From: CAIVSN01 sp043778375
GTDB taxonomy: Bacteria; Patescibacteriota; Gracilibacteria; BD1-5; UBA2023
Reading direction: 5' to 3'
DNA: 25,888 nt
NCBI GenBank assembly: GCA_043778375.1
Contig: JAYWGH010000033.1
Location: 1-25,888 of the forward strand
The notes beneath the pieces are model-generated. The model had not been told where the DNA came from. It saw only the letters and a list, made by a program, of their open reading frames with translations, and did no database searches. Shown piece by piece: positions 23,401 through 25,888 of this stretch (position 1 is the stretch's first letter; every line of letters begins with the position of its first letter). A program made the translations under genes and the position numbers.

Positions 23401-25314
23401 ATGTCCGCCAAAAAGCTCGCCCCGCTCCTCGCCCTCCTCCCTGAGGAGTCCTGAGTCTACCTGATGAAAAATGCAGGCGGAGAGATCATCTATGTCGGTA
23501 AATCTAAAAATCTCAAATCTCGAGTCAACTCCTACTTTGCTCGGATTGAGGACCTCACCGTTGCCAAGCGCTCAATGGTCGGGCAGATCGACGATATCCA
23601 GATCATTACGACACAGACCGAGATCGAGGCGCTCGTCCTCGAGACCAATCTCATCAAAAAACACCGCCCAAAGTATAACATCCTCATGAAGGATGACAAA
23701 AACCTCAGCTATATCGTGGTATCAGACGGTCCGGTGCAGGAGGTATTTCGCACGAGAGTGAAGCCAACAAAAGGGACATTTTTTGGGCCATTTACAAGTG
23801 GCGCGAGTATCCATATCACTCTGCGAGCACTCAAAAAAATATTCAAAATCCGCGCCTGTCGGATGAAATTTGGTACAGCCGAAGGGAGGACGATCATCAC
23901 TGCCAAGGCAGGGAAAACTCCTCCCTGCATGGATTACTATATCGGTCTTTGTCCTGCACCTTGCCTCCTCACAGACTCTTCTATCAGTGAGCACGCTGGG
24001 AGTGTGGAGAGTCTCAAAAAGTTTTTGCGGGGGCAGATGTCCGAGGTCGTGAATAATCTCAAAGCTCAGATGGCAGAGCGAGCCCAAAAACTCGAGTTTG
24101 AAGAAGCAGGCAAGATCAAGTCTCAACTCGAGGCAATCTCCGTGCTCGCTGAGAGACAGATCGCCCGCGACGCTGTCGCAGGCTCGTACGACGCGATCAC
24201 TCTCCTCTCTAAATATGAAAAATTCTGGATCGGCCTCACGATCGTGCGCGAAGGGGAGATACAGGGGGTATTTCACTACGAGCTCGAGAGGACTCTCGAC
24301 GAAACTCCCGAAGAGCTCATTACCTACTTTATGGTCGACAGGTACAGTGAGCCTGCTGATCGTATCAGTAAAATACTCCTCGAGAGTGCACCTCTTGATA
24401 TGACAGTCACATCGTATTTTAAAAGCATTGGCGTCACTCTCGAAATCCCAGAGCTCGGGTCAAAGTCTGAGATTCTCGCCTTTACCAAGCGCAATATCCT
24501 TGGCTACGCGCACCGTCTCGAGATGGCAAAGCTCGCGAGTAAAACCCTCACCAAGGCCACAATGGCGAGTGTACTCACTGAGCTCGGATACACCCCTCCT
24601 ACAACTGGTCCGATCACTTTTGAGTGTTATGATAACTCCCATACGCACGGCAAGTTTACGGTCGCCTCCAGGTCCGTCACCGTCAACGGCAAGCCCGAGA
24701 AAGCGCTCTATCGCAAGTACCAGCTCCGTACTCTCGAGCAGGACAAGATCGATGACTTTGAGTCCATGCGCGAGATCATGGAGCGGCGTACTCTGGAGGG
24801 ACTCGAGCGGGGTAATTTCCCGACTCTCATCCTCCTCGACGGAGGCAAGTGACAACTCTCGAGCGGTCTCGAAGGAGTAGAGCGAGGGATAGCTAAGTGG
24901 AAGGTGCAGAGAGTTCTAAATGAGGCCTGAGCTCTAGACGCTTCGCCAGCAGAGGCAACCGTGAGTCTCCCCTACTTCGCGAGTATTGCCAAACGCGAAG
25001 AAGAAATCTTCACTCCCGGGCAGAGCACTCCAACACTCTTCATCCATGGGAGTCCCGAGCTCATGCTCCTCCAACAAATACGCGACGAGGCACACAGATT
25101 TGCGATCGGATTTAACCGCGGACTCAGGTCCAAGGCTATGAAGAAAAATCTCCTCGAAGAACTTCCAGGATTTTGACCCGTGACGCGTCGTGAGCTCATG
25201 AAGCTCGCAGGGTCTATTGATGGGATACTCGCTCTGAGTCTCGAGGAGCTTCAGTCAGTATGTAGCGCACCGCAAATAGAGACTCTACGGGATCATGGGC
25301 TGATTGGAGGGTAG
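23401..25314 (+). CDS. uvrC: Excinuclease ABC subunit C (UvrC)
   Basis: 637 residues, near the family length; it makes the dual incision in nucleotide excision repair. TGA codons at residues 17, 484, 510 and 592 are Gly. Residue 17 is in E-E-S-G-V-Y-L-M-K, 484 in L-L-D-G-G-K-G-Q-L-S, and 592 in the helix-hairpin-helix L-P-G-F-G-P, all conserved glycines. The GIY-YIG nuclease (about 15-95) has I-I-Y-V-G-K-S-K-N-L. C-P-A-P-C follows near 184 and a UVR motif near 225-245. The C-terminal RNase H-like nuclease includes F-E-C-Y-D-N-S-H and I-A-K-R-E-E-E-I-F. The HhH domain ends the protein. No uvrA or uvrB is in the window. Stop TAG lies in a terminator stem. Confidence 0.97.
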
Positions 25315-25329
25315 AACTTCTACCTTTTT
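25310..25329 (+). terminator. Terminator formed by the uvrC stop region
   Basis: GGTAGA (25310-25315) pairs with TCTACC (25319-25324) around a 3-base loop, followed by TTTTT. The uvrC TAG (25312-25314) lies in one arm and the complementary CTA (25320-25322) in the other is the stop of the convergent gene. Confidence 0.65.
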
Positions 25330-25888
25330 AACATCTTTTCAAAGACTCTTTTGGTCATACGTCTCCCCGCAATATGTCCATTTGCAATACAATTTCACTT
25401 GTCAGATGCGAGTGAAAAAAATACACTACAACCCTTATTTTGATCTTTAGAAATTACTTGAAAAGTGAGGTGTGTATGAGTACCTTGAATCCTTGAAAAA
25501 TTCATATAGGTCATCATTCGAGAGGAAGAAAGAGTAATGAGTGAATCTTTCGGATTTACTTCTCGACTTTGCATTGCGAGCGTAATTGCCTGACAAATAG
25601 CTTCTTCAAGAATATTAAAATCTCATCCTGAGTCTCGAATCAATCGGAGATCAATCCGAGAATAATAAGTAGAGTATTCTTCTCCCGTAACTTCAGAGAT
25701 ATTATCCGCAAATTGAAATCCCTCTTTTTGCGCAAGATATTTATCCAGATTACTCACATCAAGTTCTTTATGCTTATCTTCCTCTACAGGAAGGCTCAAC
25801 CTCTCGAGTATTAAATCATGGAGAGCGGCCCCATTAATGATTTGAATAGTCGCGATAGCCCTCACTTCTTGAGAACTCGCTGATTTCA
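25320..25888 (-). CDS. Hypothetical protein, 5' partial
   Basis: At least 188 residues, reading TGA 25623 and 25395 as Gly; stop TAG 25322-25320. The start lies beyond the window. The visible part is soluble: a mixed alpha/beta segment (V-R-A-I-A-T-I-Q-I-I-N-G), a charged stretch (E-E-D-K-H-K-E-L-D-V), S-R-I-D-L-R-L-I-R-D-S-G-G, and a beta-rich C-terminal part with G-H-I-A-G-R-R-M-T-K-R near the end. No family recognised. A partial reading with the standard code would stop at 25623. Confidence 0.7.

Noticed and set aside
1..25888. UGA as tryptophan (code 4) or selenocysteine
   Set aside because: The UGA sites align with conserved glycines, not Trp or Cys, and normal UGG codons fill the Trp positions. 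No selenocysteine-type hairpins are needed to explain about 40 sites.
1..25888. CRISPR array, tRNA/rRNA genes, insertion sequences, prophage
   Set aside because: I saw no regularly spaced repeats, no cloverleaf-like sequence with a conserved T-loop, no transposase or phage genes. Intergenic gaps are all under 150 bases.

Overview
The window only makes sense when UGA is read as glycine (NCBI translation table 25). Under the standard code most genes here look broken, but the pieces lie in one frame. The UGA codons joining them fall on glycines conserved in well-known families: MscL Gly14 and Gly22, the Gly before V-I-G-H-E-M-A-H in HtpX, D-G-G-K-G-Q-L and P-G-F-G-P in UvrC, and the L-G-V of the DnaJ J domain. 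Every gene whose end is visible stops at TAA (11) or TAG (14), never at TGA. This code is known from Candidate Phyla Radiation bacteria, the Gracilibacteria (BD1-5) and Absconditabacteria (SR1). CGA and CGG still sit at conserved arginines, which fits Gracilibacteria-like bacteria better than Absconditabacteria lineages reported to have reassigned those codons. The small repair and translation genes, truncated housekeeping proteins and tight packing also fit CPR. All coordinates below use code 25.

Layout: there are 25 genes, two of them cut by the window edges, and no gene-free stretch longer than 300 bases. 1-1881 is a long unknown ORF with a weak GHMP-kinase-like motif. 1998-3079 is a two-gene operon (unknown protein plus a CadD-like transporter) behind a promoter with a palindrome, ending at a strong terminator. 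3219-4106 is an ion-channel-like protein. 4109-6160 (minus) holds HtpX, a thioredoxin-like protein with a Cys-rich tail, and ribosomal protein L25. 6309-9658 holds a winged-helix regulator (plus), then on the minus strand a TIM-barrel protein, SerS and an O-methyltransferase. 9699-12924 (minus) holds a large VirB6/TrbL-like membrane protein and a membrane-anchored helical protein. 13002-15248 (plus) is one secreted protein joining a PGRP-type amidase to a SpoIID-type domain. 15252-18128 (minus) is a DUF4105/DUF2339 envelope operon, followed by MscL. 18732-20162 (plus) is NrdR followed by a PriA-like protein that has lost its N-terminal half. 20159-22180 (minus) holds an MFS transporter and a SpoU/TrmH methyltransferase. 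22320-25888 holds a small membrane protein, a zinc-finger-less DnaJ, UvrC and a partial unknown gene.

Two themes stand out. The first is cell envelope and secretion: HtpX, MscL, the VirB6-like protein, the amidase-SpoIID fusion, DUF4105/DUF2339, transporters and the channel-like protein. The second is compaction. Convergent genes share or nearly share stop codons, several promoters sit so close to the ATG that transcripts may be leaderless, and divergent promoters overlap. I saw no tRNA, rRNA, CRISPR array, insertion sequence or prophage. The most notable items are the recoding itself, the amidase-SpoIID fusion, the motor-less PriA, the Cys-tailed thioredoxin-like protein and the UGA-rich VirB6-like gene.
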